A stretch of 64,000 bases of DNA from Sphingomonas sp. ATCC 31555 (GCF_000282895.1 NZ_ALBQ01000018.1:1-64000), one strand, 5' to 3'; counted from the stretch's first letter, positions 38,183-48,255 are shown. The notes: generated from the letters alone by a model not told the origin. Numbers and translations are program-made.

Positions 38183-39439
38183 TCACCCCATCGGCGCATC
38201 AATTGAACGGGGCGGTTCGCTGAACCATTTTGGCCCGGCCTCGGTCATGTGGAAGCAATCTTCCAGCCGTACGCCGAAGCTGCCCGGAATATAGATTCCC
38301 GGCTCGTTCGAGAAGCACATTCCCGGCGCCAAGGCAGTGCGCTCGCCGCGAACGAGGTTGACCGGCTCGTGTCCGTCTAGCCCGATGCCGTGGCCGGTGC
38401 GGTGCGAAAGGCCCGGCAGCTTGTAGTCCGGGCCATAGCCGATCGACGCATAATAGCGGCGAACCGCATCATCGACGCTTCCCGCCGACGCACCGAGCGT
38501 GGCCGCGGCGAAGGCCACTTGCTGGCCACGGGCTACCTGTTCCCAGACCGTGCGCTGCTTGACGGTTGCTGCACCATGCACAAAGGTGCGCGATACGTCC
38601 GACTGATATCCCAGCACGTTGCAGCCGCAATCCATCAGAACGATCGCCCCGTCGCTGACCGGCGATGGCGTCTTGGTGCCGTGCGGATAGGCGGCCCCTT
38701 CGCCAACCAGCACCATGCTGAATTCGGGATCGCCGCCAAGCTTGCGAGTCGCCGCGTCCATCAACGCGGAGACGTCGCGCTGGCGCATACCCTTCTCCAC
38801 GCGCGCATGGACAAAGCGATAAGCGGCAATGGTGATATCCGTTGCAAGCTGCATCAGCGCAATTTCGGCCGGGCTCTTGATCGTCCGGCATCCACGCACG
38901 ATCGGATTGGCGGACGTTACCCGCAGCCCGTTCTTCTGCAATCCATCGACCGCGAAATAGCGCACGGTCTCCTCAATCGCCACGGGCAGGTTGGTTAGCT
39001 TCCGGTCGGCGAGGAATCCGGCCACCGTTGTTAGAGGATCTTCATCCTCCTGCCAAACCCGCACCTCTGCCGGAATGGCCAGAGTCTCGCGGGTGCGCGG
39101 CTCTTCGAAAAACGGTGTAACGATGCAGGCTTCGCCTTCCACGGGCAGGATTGCGGCGGTGAGCCGCTCGCTGCGGCCCCATTGGATGCCGGTGAAATAG
39201 ACGAGGCTCGCCCCCGGCTCGATCAGAACCGCGCCGACTCCGGCGGCCTTCATCAGCGCCTGCGCCTTGGCGAGCCGCGCGCGACGCTCATCGGGGCCGA
39301 TCGGGCGAGCATCGGCGGTTAGGTCTCGCAGCCCGGCCAGGTCGGGCTCCGCGGCGCGCACCACCGCGGGCAGCGTGAGCGCCGGCAGCGCCGCCATGGT
39401 GCCGAGCAGGCTCCGTCGTGTCGTCCGCAAAGCCCTCAT
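38183..39439 (-). CDS. Tat-exported M24 family metallopeptidase (Xaa-Pro peptidase-like)
   Basis: A 418-residue protein with a twin-arginine signal (TTRRSLLGTMAALPAL) and cleavage near VRAAEP, so it folds in the cytoplasm with its metals and acts in the periplasm. The pita-bread domain (about 185-400) carries all five ligands: LMDCG, SDVSRT, HRTGHGIGLD, SNEPGIY and RLEDCF. An N-terminal creatinase-like domain precedes it. Family members remove the N-terminal residue from Xaa-Pro peptides; the exact substrate is open. It is divergent from the symporter gene. Confidence 0.88.
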   Translation of the reverse strand: MRALRTTRRSLLGTMAALPALTLPAVVRAAEPDLAGLRDLTADARPIGPDERRARLAKAQALMKAAGVGAVLIEPGASLVYFTGIQWGRSERLTAAILPVEGEACIVTPFFEEPRTRETLAIPAEVRVWQEDEDPLTTVAGFLADRKLTNLPVAIEETVRYFAVDGLQKNGLRVTSANPIVRGCRTIKSPAEIALMQLATDITIAAYRFVHARVEKGMRQRDVSALMDAATRKLGGDPEFSMVLVGEGAAYPHGTKTPSPVSDGAIVLMDCGCNVLGYQSDVSRTFVHGAATVKQRTVWEQVARGQQVAFAAATLGASAGSVDDAVRRYYASIGYGPDYKLPGLSHRTGHGIGLDGHEPVNLVRGERTALAPGMCFSNEPGIYIPGSFGVRLEDCFHMTEAGPKWFSEPPRSIDAPMG

Positions 39440-39575
39440 CTTGCACCCTCATTGCCCGTTCGTCGGTCGGACTAGGCCGAAGCGACGCCCCTCGGCAAGG
39501 CCCGAAGCTGCCATCGGGCTTGACCCGGGCCGCGCAATCCCCTTCCCTCGCGCGACGATTCTGCAGGGAGCGATA

Positions 39576-40898
39576 GTGGGCAAGAGACTAACCTGGTTCA
39601 TCCTGGCGGCGCTGCTGCTGGGCGGGCTGATCGGCTGGGGGCTGAACCTCGGCTATGGCGGAACCCCCGCGGGCAAGGCTACGCTGGAGTCGATCGCCTA
39701 TGGCCTCGACATTCCCACCCAGATGTTCCTGCATCTGATCAAGATGATCATCGCGCCGCTGGTGGTCTCCACGCTCGTCGTCGGCATCGCCCATATGGGC
39801 AGCGGTGGCGCTATCGGGCGTGTGGGCCTGAAGGCCTTTTTCTGGTTCGTGTGCGCAAGCTTGATCTCGCTGACGCTCGGGCTGCTGCTGGTGAACCTGC
39901 TTCATCCGGGTACCGGGCTGAACCTGCCGCTGCCGCCGGCCAATGCGTCGAGCGGAGTCGATCGCTCGTCCTTCGACGCCGCGAAGTTCTTCACCCACAT
40001 CGTGCCGACCAGCGCGATCGAGGCGATGGCGAGCAACGACATCCTCCAGCTGGTGATCTTCTCGCTGTTCTTCGGCGTCGGCATGGCGGCGGTGGGCGAA
40101 AAGGCCAAGCCGCTGCTGCGCGGGCTGGAAGCGCTCGTCTCGGTGATGCTGACGGTCACCGGCTATGTGATGCTGTTCGCGCCGGTTGCGGTGTTCTGCG
40201 CGGTTGCGCGTACGCTTGCGACCAAGGGACTGGGCGTGGTGGGCGATCTCGCCTTCTTCATGGGCAGCTTCTATCTCGGGCTCGCCGCCCTATGGGCGGT
40301 GCTGCTCGGCGCCTGTTTCCTCGTGATCGGTACACGCACCGGCCTGCTCTTCCGCTACCTGCGCGATCCGATCCTGCTGGGCTTCTCGACCGCTTCGTCC
40401 GAGGCTGCCTATCCGCGGACGCTCGATGCGCTGGACCGCTTCGGCGTACCGCCGCGCATCGCCAGCTTCGTGCTGCCGCTCGGCTATTCGTTCAACCTCG
40501 ACGGTTCGATGATGTACATGACGTTCGCGTCGATCTTCATCGCCCAGGCCTATGGCATCGCGCTCGATTGGGGCACGATGATCCAGATGCTGCTGATCCT
40601 GATGATCACCAGCAAGGGGATTGCCGGCGTGCCTCGCGCCAGCCTGGTGGTAATCACCGGTACGCTGGCGCATTTCAACATTCCCGAGGCAGGGATCCTG
40701 CTGATCCTGGCCGTCGACCACTTCCTCGATATGGGCCGTACCGCCACCAACGTGATCGGCAACGCCGTGGCGAGCGTCGTAGTAGCGCGGTGGGAAGGCA
40801 AGCTAGACACGCCCGATGAAGCGGAGCCCGAGGTGCGGCCGTTTCCCGCTGCAGGGCCGCACGATGCCGAGCGGTTCGAGGATTATGCGGGGGGCTGA
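39576..40898 (+). CDS. dicarboxylate/amino acid:cation symporter (DAACS family)
   Basis: A 440-residue sodium:dicarboxylate symporter-family transporter with eight helices and two hairpin loops. SFNLDGSMMYMT (TM7-like), ITSKGIAGVPRASLVVI (HP2 region) and DHFLDMGRTATNVIGN (TM8, substrate residues) are intact. Family substrates are C4-dicarboxylates or acidic amino acids; which one is not clear. The GTG start at 39576 has AGGGAG five bases upstream. The long open frame before it is antisense to the M24 peptidase and is not coding. Confidence 0.9.
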   Translation: MGKRLTWFILAALLLGGLIGWGLNLGYGGTPAGKATLESIAYGLDIPTQMFLHLIKMIIAPLVVSTLVVGIAHMGSGGAIGRVGLKAFFWFVCASLISLTLGLLLVNLLHPGTGLNLPLPPANASSGVDRSSFDAAKFFTHIVPTSAIEAMASNDILQLVIFSLFFGVGMAAVGEKAKPLLRGLEALVSVMLTVTGYVMLFAPVAVFCAVARTLATKGLGVVGDLAFFMGSFYLGLAALWAVLLGACFLVIGTRTGLLFRYLRDPILLGFSTASSEAAYPRTLDALDRFGVPPRIASFVLPLGYSFNLDGSMMYMTFASIFIAQAYGIALDWGTMIQMLLILMITSKGIAGVPRASLVVITGTLAHFNIPEAGILLILAVDHFLDMGRTATNVIGNAVASVVVARWEGKLDTPDEAEPEVRPFPAAGPHDAERFEDYAGG

Positions 40899-40912
40899 CG
40901 CCAGCCCCCGCG
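40887..40912. terminator. GC-rich hairpin between convergent genes
   Basis: GCGGGG(G)GCTG-ACG-CCAGCCCCCGC forms a strong stem with one bulged G. It spans the symporter stop and ends before the convergent GST stop. No T run follows, so it is only a possible bidirectional terminator. Confidence 0.4.
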
Positions 40913-40916
40913 TGCC

Positions 40917-41543
40917 TCAGGCATAGGCATAGGGTCCGCCCGCAGCGAGCGCCTTCTGGTAGGCCGGGCGGGCGTGGATCTTCTCCAGCCAGGCGGCGAT
41001 GTGCGGGCGCCCTTCCAGGATGCCGGCACGCCCGACTGCCGCTTCTATGGGGAAGCTCATCATGACGTCGGCGGCGGTGAAGCTGTCGCCGGCGAACCAG
41101 GGGCGGCTGGCGAGCTGCCCCTCGACATAGTCGAAATGAACCTCGGCCATCGGCCGGAACTTCTTCAGCCCCATCTTGCCGAACAGCGGCACGCGCGCGA
41201 GCACGAGCATCACCAGCAGCGGCGGCATCAGCGAGCCTTCGGCATAATGAAGAAAGTGGCGGTAGCGTAGCGCATCCTCGCGCTGAGCGGGTGCGCCGAG
41301 CCGACCTCCTGCCTTGTCGACTAGATACTCGAGGATCGCGCCTGTTTCGGCGACGACGGTGCCGCCGTCCTCGATCACTGGCGACTTGCCGAGGGGGTGG
41401 ACGCGCTTGAGCTCCGGCGGGGCCAGCATCGTCGCCTTGTTGCGCTCGTAGCGCTTGACGTCATACGCAAGGCCCAGTTCCTCAAGCAGCCACAGCACGC
41501 GCTGCGAACGGGAATTTTCCAGATGATGGACGATGACGGTCAT
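40917..41543 (-). CDS. glutathione S-transferase family protein
   Basis: A 208-residue GST with an N-terminal thioredoxin-like domain (HHLENSRSQRVLWLLEEL, then LGKSPVIEDGG and ETGAILEYL, the glutathione-binding cis-proline and Glu/Ser-type segments) and an all-helical C-terminal domain (PWFAGDSFTAADVMMSFP). It likely conjugates glutathione to electrophiles or peroxides. The ATG at 41543 has GGAG nine bases upstream; a GTG lies nine bases further up. It lies downstream of katE in tandem orientation. Confidence 0.9.
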   Translation of the reverse strand: MTVIVHHLENSRSQRVLWLLEELGLAYDVKRYERNKATMLAPPELKRVHPLGKSPVIEDGGTVVAETGAILEYLVDKAGGRLGAPAQREDALRYRHFLHYAEGSLMPPLLVMLVLARVPLFGKMGLKKFRPMAEVHFDYVEGQLASRPWFAGDSFTAADVMMSFPIEAAVGRAGILEGRPHIAAWLEKIHARPAYQKALAAGGPYAYA

Positions 41544-41551
41544 GCGGGCCA

Positions 41552-41635
41552 CTCCGATCGGTACGGCGATCCTCGCCGCTTCTGCACGGTGTCGCAGCTA
41601 GCGCGGCGGCGGGGCGCCGCGCAAGCCGATCGGAG
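41552..41635. repeat. nested inverted repeats between katE and GST
   Basis: CTCCGATCGG (41552-41561) and CCGATCGGAG (41626-41635) are perfect ten-base arms. Within them GCGCGGCG (41601-41608) and CGCCGCGC (41615-41622) form an eight-pair GC hairpin. Both lie just after the katE stop on the minus strand. They could terminate katE transcription or protect mRNA ends. Confidence 0.5.
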
Positions 41636-41646
41636 CAGCCGCGCGT

Positions 41647-43734
41647 TCAGGCGAGCGTGCGTACCTTGGGTTCGCGATCCCAGTAGCGGCGCTTGGCTGC
41701 CTCAACAAAGCCGTCTAGATCAGTGACGCCCTCGTCGGGCTCGACGCCGGCCTTGTCGAGCAGCGGCTGGGCGGCGGCGTTGGCGCCGATCGCCTTCAAA
41801 TGTCCGAACGCATCCATCACCCACTGCACCGCCGCGCCTTCCTTGACGAGCTTGACGGCCGCCTCGTCGGAAAGGATCACCGCGCAGGCATCCACCGTCA
41901 CTGAAGGCTGGCCGAACAACTGCGCATCGGCGGCCACCTTCGATCCGTCCGACAGCGGCACGTTGCCGACCTTGGGCGCGATCGTCAGCACGTTGCCGCC
42001 GGCCGCTTTGATCGCATCCTTGAGCGCTGCGAGCTTGTCCGCGTCGGTGCCATCGGCAATGAGGATGCCGACGGTCTTGCCCTCCAGCGTGTGGAGTTCG
42101 CGCGGACCGCGGATGATGCGGAGCGCGGGTGACGGCTCCATATCGAGCACCGGCGTTGCGGTCTTTGATGCTTCGGGCAGATCCATCGCCAGCCCGTCGG
42201 CGACCCGCTGGGCGAGCGTCTCGTCGACGTTGCGGAGGTTCGCCATCATCTGCACGCGAATATGCTCCAGGCTGACCTTGGACAGTTCGAACACCAGCGC
42301 CGAGGCGATATGCGCCTGCTCGGCCGGATCCATCGAGCGGAAGAACAGCCTCGCCTGGCTGTAGTGATCGGCGAAGCTCTCGGGTCGAATGCGGAGCTTC
42401 TGCCCCTCCTCCTCGGAAGGGAAGGTCTTGTAGCCCTTCTCCGGATCCTCGCGCGCGCCGCCTTCCTCGCCCACTTTGGCAAGGCTGTTCGGCTCGTAAT
42501 TGGCACGCCCCTTGGGCACCGCCATTTGCATATGGCCATCGCGCTGCTGGTTCATGAACGGACAGCCCGCCGCCGAGGCGCGACCCTTGGCGGTATTGAT
42601 CGGCAGCTGGTGGAAATTGACCGAGCCGAGCCGCGACAGCTGGGTATCGGTATAGCTGAACAGCCGGCCCTGGAGCAGCGGATCGTTGCTGAAGCCGATG
42701 CCCGGCACGACGTGGCTCGGCACGAACGCTGCCTGTTCGGTCTCGGCGAAGAAGTTGTCGGGATACCGATCCAGCACCATCCGCCCGACGATCCGTACCG
42801 GCAGCACTTCCTCGGGGATCAGCTTGGTTGCGTCGAGCACGTCATAGGGCTGCGCGTTGGCGAAGTCCTCGTCGAACAGCTGCACGCCGAGCTCCCACTC
42901 CGGATAGTCGCCGCGCTGGATGCGCTCGAACAGGTCGCGGCGCTGGAAATCGGGATCGGCGCCGGCGATCTTCACCGTCTCGTCCCAGATCGTCGAGGCG
43001 AGGCCCGCCTTTGGTTTCCAATGGAACTTGACGAAGGTGCTCTTCCCTTCCGCATTGATGAAGCGAAATGTGTGGACGCCGAAGCCCTCCATGGTCGCGA
43101 AGCTGCGCGGCAGCGTGCGGTCCGACATCGCCCACATGATCATGTGCGTCGATTCGGGCATCAGGCTGATAAAGTCCCAGAAGGTGTCGTGCGCCGTAGC
43201 CGCCTGGGGATAGCCGCGATCGGCCTCCATCTTGGCGGCGTGGATCAGGTCGGGGAACTTGATCGCGTCCTGGATGAAGAAGACGGGAATGTTGTTACCG
43301 ACAAGATCCCAATTGCCCTCGCGGGTGTAAAACTTCACCGCGAAGCCGCGCACGTCGCGAGGCGTATCGACCGATCCGGCGCCGCCTGCGACGGTGGAGA
43401 AGCGAACGAACACCTCGGTGCGCTGGCCCTTCTTCTGGAACAGGTCGGCGACGGTGACGTCGGCGAGGCTGTCGGTCACTTCGAAATAGCCATGCGCGGC
43501 CGAACCGCGAGCGTGGACGATGCGCTCCGGGATGCGCTCGTGATCGAAATGGTTCATCTTCTCGCGGAAGATTTCGTCCTCGATCAGGACGGGGCCGCGC
43601 GCGCCTGCCTTCAACTGGTTCTGATTGTCGCTGATCGGCGTGCCGTGGTTGGTCGTGAGCACAGGATGATCGGCATCGGTTACCTGATGCGTTTCGCCAC
43701 CGGCGCGCGTGTTGGTTTTCGTCTGATCGTTCAT
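41647..43734 (-). CDS. katE: large-subunit catalase HPII type
   Basis: A 695-residue clade 2 heme catalase that breaks down hydrogen peroxide. The active-site histidine lies in [14 protein letters not shown] and the proximal tyrosine in [35 protein letters not shown] is family-typical. A C-terminal class I amidotransferase/DJ-1-like domain (about 545-675; [13 protein letters not shown]) marks the large form. No signal peptide. Usually stationary-phase or stress induced; no regulator is adjacent. Confidence 0.95.
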   Translation of the reverse strand: MNDQTKTNTRAGGETHQVTDADHPVLTTNHGTPISDNQNQLKAGARGPVLIEDEIFREKMNHFDHERIPERIVHARGSAAHGYFEVTDSLADVTVADLFQKKGQRTEVFVRFSTVAGGAGSVDTPRDVRGFAVKFYTREGNWDLVGNNIPVFFIQDAIKFPDLIHAAKMEADRGYPQAATAHDTFWDFISLMPESTHMIMWAMSDRTLPRSFATMEGFGVHTFRFINAEGKSTFVKFHWKPKAGLASTIWDETVKIAGADPDFQRRDLFERIQRGDYPEWELGVQLFDEDFANAQPYDVLDATKLIPEEVLPVRIVGRMVLDRYPDNFFAETEQAAFVPSHVVPGIGFSNDPLLQGRLFSYTDTQLSRLGSVNFHQLPINTAKGRASAAGCPFMNQQRDGHMQMAVPKGRANYEPNSLAKVGEEGGAREDPEKGYKTFPSEEEGQKLRIRPESFADHYSQARLFFRSMDPAEQAHIASALVFELSKVSLEHIRVQMMANLRNVDETLAQRVADGLAMDLPEASKTATPVLDMEPSPALRIIRGPRELHTLEGKTVGILIADGTDADKLAALKDAIKAAGGNVLTIAPKVGNVPLSDGSKVAADAQLFGQPSVTVDACAVILSDEAAVKLVKEGAAVQWVMDAFGHLKAIGANAAAQPLLDKAGVEPDEGVTDLDGFVEAAKRRYWDREPKVRTLA

Positions 43735-43809
43735 GAAGCCCTCGCAGATAATGAAGCTTCAACGACTTGCAGAAGCGACAGTTGCGACGACGACACAATG
43801 CGAGGTGAT

Positions 43810-44163
43810 TTAGCCGCCAGGCTCCATACCGGCCACCGCCGCATGGATCAGGGCCGAAACATCACCATCGTCGCGTATCCGCGGGCTGCCGAGGCAAATA
43901 TAGCGCCCCCGCCGCCCCTCCCCCTGCAGCAGGCACAACGGATCAGACAATCGTACCCCTTCGGCGAAATGGAGAATCAGGTTGGGCGGATCGACGACCA
44001 GACGCAGCACCGCCGCGCCCGTGGCGGACGCGGCGTACAGGAAGGTCTGCCCCTCGCTGCGCTTGAGGCTTCGCTCGACGGCACCGGGCCATGCCGCGCG
44101 CACCAGCCGGCGAGCATCGGCAAGACGAGCGGCTATATCCCCGGACAAAGTGCCGCCGCACAT
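43810..44163 (-). CDS. DUF1801-like protein
   Basis: A 117-residue soluble protein. A helical N-terminus (DIAARLADARRLVRAAWPGA) is followed by a small beta domain with NLILHFAEGVRLSDP and LLQGEGRRGRYICLG, which match the DUF1801/YdhG-type fold (a steroid-binding-like split barrel). Function unknown. It is downstream of recA's 3' end in tandem, 34 bases away from the recA stop, so could share its transcript. Confidence 0.7.
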   Translation of the reverse strand: MCGGTLSGDIAARLADARRLVRAAWPGAVERSLKRSEGQTFLYAASATGAAVLRLVVDPPNLILHFAEGVRLSDPLCLLQGEGRRGRYICLGSPRIRDDGDVSALIHAAVAGMEPGG

Positions 44164-44197
44164 CGCCAGGACGTCCGCCGCCCGAATGTCCGACGGG

Positions 44198-45268
44198 TCA
44201 GATATCGTCGTCGGGCTCCGGCCCCGCCATCAGCCCTTCGGCAACCTGCTCGGTACGGCCGCGAATCGCCGCTTCGAGCCGATCGCAGACTTCCGAATTC
44301 TCGCGCAGGAAGTTCTTCGCGTTCTCACGTCCCTGGCCGATGCGGATGCTGTCATAGCTGAACCAGGCACCCGACTTCTCGACCAAGCCTGCCTTGACGC
44401 CGAGATCGAGGATTTCGCCGATTTTCGAAATGCCTTCGCCGTACATGATGTCGAATTCGACCTGCTTGAAAGGCGGCGCCACCTTGTTCTTGACGACCTT
44501 CACACGCGTCGAGTTGCCCACGATTTCGTCGCGATCCTTGATCTGCCCGGTGCGGCGGATGTCGAGACGAACCGAGGCATAGAACTTCAGCGCGTTGCCG
44601 CCGGTCGTCGTTTCCGGATTGCCGTACATCACGCCGATCTTCATGCGCAGCTGGTTGATGAAGATCACCATGCAGCGCGAACGGCTGATCGAGCCCGTGA
44701 GCTTGCGCAGGCTCTGCGACATCAAACGCGCCTGAAGGCCCACATGGCTGTCGCCCATTTCGCCTTCGATTTCCGCCCGTGGCACAAGTGCGGCGACAGA
44801 ATCGACCACCAGCACGTCGATCGCGTTCGAACGAACCAGCGTATCGGTGATTTCCAGCGCCTGTTCGCCGGTATCGGGCTGCGAGACGATCAGTTCATCG
44901 ATGTTGACGCCGAGCTTTTTGGCATAGACGGGATCAAGCGCGTGTTCGGCGTCGACAAAGGCTGCCACGCCGCCATTCTTTTGAGCCTCGGCGATCACGT
45001 GCAGCGCCAGCGTCGTCTTGCCCGAGCTTTCCGGGCCATAGACTTCGATCACGCGCCCGCGCGGCAGGCCGCCGACGCCCAGCGCGATATCCAGCCCAAG
45101 CGAGCCGGTGGAAATCGCCTCCACCTGCATCGTTTCCTTCGAGCCCAGCTTCATCGCCGAGCCCTTGCCAAAGGCGCGATCGATCTGCGCGAGGGCGGCG
45201 TCGAGCGCCTTCTGCTTGTCTGTGGAAAGGGCCATGTTGCCGTCGATCACCTTGAGAGATGCTGCCAT
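44198..45268 (-). CDS. recA: recombinase RecA
   Basis: A 356-residue strand-exchange protein, central to recombination and to LexA self-cleavage in the SOS response. The P-loop GPESSGKTT is at 78-86, followed by [24 protein letters not shown] and [24 protein letters not shown] loop L2 (here [16 protein letters not shown]). The acidic tail ends EPDDDI. The ATG at 45268 is chosen; the frame continues 14 codons upstream through the leader. A LexA box and promoter lie 60-95 bases upstream. Confidence 0.97.
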   Translation of the reverse strand: MAASLKVIDGNMALSTDKQKALDAALAQIDRAFGKGSAMKLGSKETMQVEAISTGSLGLDIALGVGGLPRGRVIEVYGPESSGKTTLALHVIAEAQKNGGVAAFVDAEHALDPVYAKKLGVNIDELIVSQPDTGEQALEITDTLVRSNAIDVLVVDSVAALVPRAEIEGEMGDSHVGLQARLMSQSLRKLTGSISRSRCMVIFINQLRMKIGVMYGNPETTTGGNALKFYASVRLDIRRTGQIKDRDEIVGNSTRVKVVKNKVAPPFKQVEFDIMYGEGISKIGEILDLGVKAGLVEKSGAWFSYDSIRIGQGRENAKNFLRENSEVCDRLEAAIRGRTEQVAEGLMAGPEPDDDI

Positions 45269-45323
45269 TGAAGAGCCCTCGTCGCTATAGGGTTTGGAAA
45301 CCGCATTCAACCGTGTTGCCGCT

Positions 45324-45352
45324 TATGTATCGCCTTTGTTCCATGAGAACAA
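45324..45352 (-). promoter_or_regulatory. recA promoter
   Basis: On the minus strand TTGTTC is followed after 17 bases by TACATA (plus-strand complement 45347-45352 and 45324-45329). The -35 hexamer overlaps the second GTTC half of the LexA box, so LexA binding would block RNA polymerase. Confidence 0.6.
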
Positions 45353-45361
45353 GAGGCGAAC
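45347..45361 (-). promoter_or_regulatory. LexA (SOS) box of recA
   Basis: GTTCGCCTCTTGTTC on the minus strand, the alphaproteobacterial GTTC-N7-GTTC operator. It starts about 79 bases upstream of the recA ATG and overlaps the -35 element. Confidence 0.85.
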
Positions 45362-45406
45362 TTCACGAAGGTTGCGCATGGAGGGGGTGACAGCTAGCGG
45401 GATGGC

Positions 45407-46126
45407 ATGACCCTGATCGTCGGCCGTGTCTCCGCGCTTGCGCGTTTTCCCGTGAAATCCATGGCCGGCGAAGCGCTGCCGGTAGCCGAAATGGACTGGC
45501 AAGGCATCGAAGGGGATCGCCAATATGCCTTTGTTCGCGCAGCGAACGGCACACGATTTCCATGGCTTACCGCGCGCGAAGTGCCGGGCATGGTGCTCCA
45601 CCGGGCACGCTTCGCCGAACCGGCCAAGCCCAAGACCAGCGCGATCATGGTAGAACAGCCGGATGGCGGCCTGCGCTCGTTGCACGATGCCGGGCTCGCC
45701 GCCCATCTGGCGGAGGCGGCGCGCGAGCCGGTGTCGCTGATCCAGGTGGCGCGCGGCATCTATGACTCGATGCCGATTTCGCTGCAGACCAGTGCCGGGC
45801 ACCGCGCGCTCGAAACCGCGCATGGCGGCCGCATCGACCCGCGCCGCTTCCGCATCAACGTGACGATCGAAAGCGAGCTTTTGCCCGAACGATGGCAAGG
45901 CCTGCGCCTGGCCTTTGGCGACCCCGAAGTGGATGGCGCGATCGTCCAGTGCGCCGATCCTATCCAGCGCTGCGTGCTCGTCACCATCGATCCGGATACG
46001 GGTGCGAAAGACCCCACGATCCTGCGCACCGTCGCCCAGCGCTTCGCCGCCTGTTACGGCCTGTATTCGGCGCCGGCCCGGCCGGGGCTGATCCGGGTAG
46101 GCGATCCGGTGCGGTTGCTTGGGTAA
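45407..46126 (+). CDS. MOSC domain protein
   Basis: A 239-residue protein with a beta-barrel N-terminal part (LARFPVKSMAGEAL, GIEGDRQYAFV) and a MOSC core (about 120-235; RRFRINVTIE, CADPIQRCVLVTIDPDTGAKDPTILRTV) with the conserved cysteine C187-like residue before VLVTID. MOSC proteins handle molybdenum cofactor sulfur or act in amidoxime/N-hydroxyl reduction systems. It is divergent from recA and convergent with the S9 peptidase; no molybdoenzyme is nearby. Confidence 0.85.
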   Translation: MTLIVGRVSALARFPVKSMAGEALPVAEMDWQGIEGDRQYAFVRAANGTRFPWLTAREVPGMVLHRARFAEPAKPKTSAIMVEQPDGGLRSLHDAGLAAHLAEAAREPVSLIQVARGIYDSMPISLQTSAGHRALETAHGGRIDPRRFRINVTIESELLPERWQGLRLAFGDPEVDGAIVQCADPIQRCVLVTIDPDTGAKDPTILRTVAQRFAACYGLYSAPARPGLIRVGDPVRLLG

Positions 46127-46175
46127 ATGTCGGCGGCCACCCCGACATCCCCGGGATGACGACCCTGTGAAAAGC

Positions 46176-46202
46176 GGAGGGGGGAGAAGATGGCCCCCCT
46201 CC
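46176..46202. terminator. GC hairpin between convergent MOSC and S9 peptidase genes
   Basis: GGAGGGGGG and CCCCCCTCC form a perfect nine-pair stem around a nine-base loop. It lies between two converging stops, so it may end both transcripts, although no T run follows. Confidence 0.5.
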
Positions 46203-46209
46203 CGGCCTC

Positions 46210-48255
46210 TTATTTCGTAGCGTTCCCCGCCCAGCGATCCATCCAGCCAAGCACCTCGCCATACCATTGCATGGAGTTCTTCGGCTTCAGCACCCAATGG
46301 TTCTCGTCCGGAAAGACGACAAGCTTGGAGGGGATGTTGCGCCGCTGGAGCGCGGTGAAGGCCGCAAGGCCCTGGGTGTAGGGGATGCGGAAGTCCTTTT
46401 CTCCGGTGATCACCAGCTGCGGCGTCTTCCACGCGGCCACGTGGTTGACCGGGTTCCAGCGCTCGAACGCGGCGGGATCCTCGTAATAGGCCTTGCCGCC
46501 ATGTTCCCACTCGTCGAACCACAGCTCCTCGGTCTCGTAGGCCATGGCGCGCGCATCGAACACGCCGTCGTGCTGAACGATGCACTGGAACCGATCGGGC
46601 CACTGGCTCTCGATCCAGTTCATCATATAGCCGCCATAGGACGCACCAAGTGCGCAAGCCTTGTCTTCTTTAAGGAAATCAAAGCGATCGGTAGCAGCCT
46701 TCAATCCCTTTTTGAGGTCTTCAAGGGGCCAACCTCCCCAGTTGTTGCGGATCGCATCGGTGAAGGCCTGACCGTAGCCGGTGGAGCCATGGAAATCGAC
46801 GGCGACCACGGCATAGCCCGCGCCGGCGAACACCGCGGGGTTCCAGCGATAGGACCAGCTGTTGCCCATGCTTCCCTGCGGCCCGCCATGCACAATGAAG
46901 GCGATCGGCGCCTTGGCGCCTGCCGCCAGGTTCGCCGGTTTGGCGACATAGCCCCACACCGTATCGCCATTGGCACCGTTGAAGCTGTACCTCGTCACCT
47001 CAGGCATGGCGATACCAGCGAGCTTTTCCGCATTCACCGCAGTGATTTGTTTGCTTTTCTTGCCGTTGAGCCAGAAGAAGTCATCGGGTGCGGTGAGGCT
47101 GTTCATCGCGTAGACGAGGCCGCCTCTGGTGGGCACGACGGCGGAGACGGTGCCCTTTTCGGTCAGGCGCTCTACCTTGCCCCGGAGCGAGACGGCGAAC
47201 AGAGGTTCCTCCTGCACGTCCTGCGCGGTGACGTAGAGAGTCTTCGAATCCTGCGCCCAGGCGATCGAAGCAACCGAGCGATCCCAGTTCGCCGTCAACG
47301 CGCTAACGTCCCCGGTCGCCAGATTGCGCAGCATCAGCACCTGGCGATCGGCCTCATAGCCCGGCCGCCGCATCGCCGCCCAGGCCAGCCATTTGCCGTC
47401 GGGCGAGACGGTGGGTAGCGTGTCCGTCGCGGCATTTCCTGCCGTGAGGTTTACCGGCGCTGCCGAGCCGTCCGCAGGCGCGGCGAAGATATCTAGGTTG
47501 GTCGAGAGCGGCTCGATCCGGCCGGCTTCCCGCAACGCAAAATACACTGTCTTGCCGTCTGGCGACCAACTGACTTCCTCGCCGCCGCCATAGGGCTTGG
47601 ACGGCGCATCGCCGATCAGCCCGCCGACAATGGCGACCCCTTCGCCGCCCGCACCCTTCGGGCCGAAGGGAAGCACGAACAATTGCGAGCGATTGCCGTC
47701 CGCCCATTGATCCCAATGGCGAACGAAAAGCTGATCATAGACTCGGCCCGAGCCGGCATTCGCATCCTTCTTCACCATCGCCGGTTGCAGCGAAGGCGCT
47801 CCCGGCTTGCGATCGGCCCAGACCAGCAGGCGGCTGCCGTCCGGCGACACCTTGAAACCGCTGAAGCCGCCGGGAAGGTGCGTGAACTGCACGGGCGTTC
47901 CCCCCGTCACCGCGATGCCCCACACCGCATCTTCGCCGCCCTTGTCCGACTGGAACCACACGGTCTTCCCATCGGCGGAGAATTGCGGAGCGGTTTCGTT
48001 CACCTCGGCTTCGGCAACCAGCTTTTCGGGCTTGGCGCCCTTCGCGCGAAGATCAAGCCGCCAGAGATCGAAGCGCCCGCGATTGGCCGACAGATCGGTT
48101 TCGCGCTGCTGCCAGACCAGCCAGCGCCCATCGGGAGAGACGGCGGGCGATCCGACGCGGGAGAGGCCGACAACGTCCTGAATGGTGAGGTCGCGTGCCG
48201 AGACCGGCGCGCAGGTGGCGGCGAGCGCGACGCTCGCGACGAGAAACTGCTTCAT
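46210..48255 (-). CDS. S9 family prolyl oligopeptidase-type peptidase
   Basis: A 681-residue secreted peptidase. A signal peptide (residues 1-23, PVSARD) precedes a beta-propeller built of TolB-like repeats (VSPDGRWLVW, FSADGKTVWF, VSPDGSRLL, WSPDGKTVYF, VSPDGKWLAW) and a C-terminal alpha/beta-hydrolase domain. The nucleophile is near S539 in GASYGGYMMNW, with the aspartate in ITGEKDFRIPY and the histidine in DENHWVL. Family members cleave dipeptides or acyl-amino acids from peptides. The ATG at 48255 puts the signal peptide first. Confidence 0.9.
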   Translation of the reverse strand: MKQFLVASVALAATCAPVSARDLTIQDVVGLSRVGSPAVSPDGRWLVWQQRETDLSANRGRFDLWRLDLRAKGAKPEKLVAEAEVNETAPQFSADGKTVWFQSDKGGEDAVWGIAVTGGTPVQFTHLPGGFSGFKVSPDGSRLLVWADRKPGAPSLQPAMVKKDANAGSGRVYDQLFVRHWDQWADGNRSQLFVLPFGPKGAGGEGVAIVGGLIGDAPSKPYGGGEEVSWSPDGKTVYFALREAGRIEPLSTNLDIFAAPADGSAAPVNLTAGNAATDTLPTVSPDGKWLAWAAMRRPGYEADRQVLMLRNLATGDVSALTANWDRSVASIAWAQDSKTLYVTAQDVQEEPLFAVSLRGKVERLTEKGTVSAVVPTRGGLVYAMNSLTAPDDFFWLNGKKSKQITAVNAEKLAGIAMPEVTRYSFNGANGDTVWGYVAKPANLAAGAKAPIAFIVHGGPQGSMGNSWSYRWNPAVFAGAGYAVVAVDFHGSTGYGQAFTDAIRNNWGGWPLEDLKKGLKAATDRFDFLKEDKACALGASYGGYMMNWIESQWPDRFQCIVQHDGVFDARAMAYETEELWFDEWEHGGKAYYEDPAAFERWNPVNHVAAWKTPQLVITGEKDFRIPYTQGLAAFTALQRRNIPSKLVVFPDENHWVLKPKNSMQWYGEVLGWMDRWAGNATK

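Noticed and set aside
42262..44361. 699-codon plus-strand frame opposite katE
   Set aside because: Shadow of the catalase gene; no recognisable domain.
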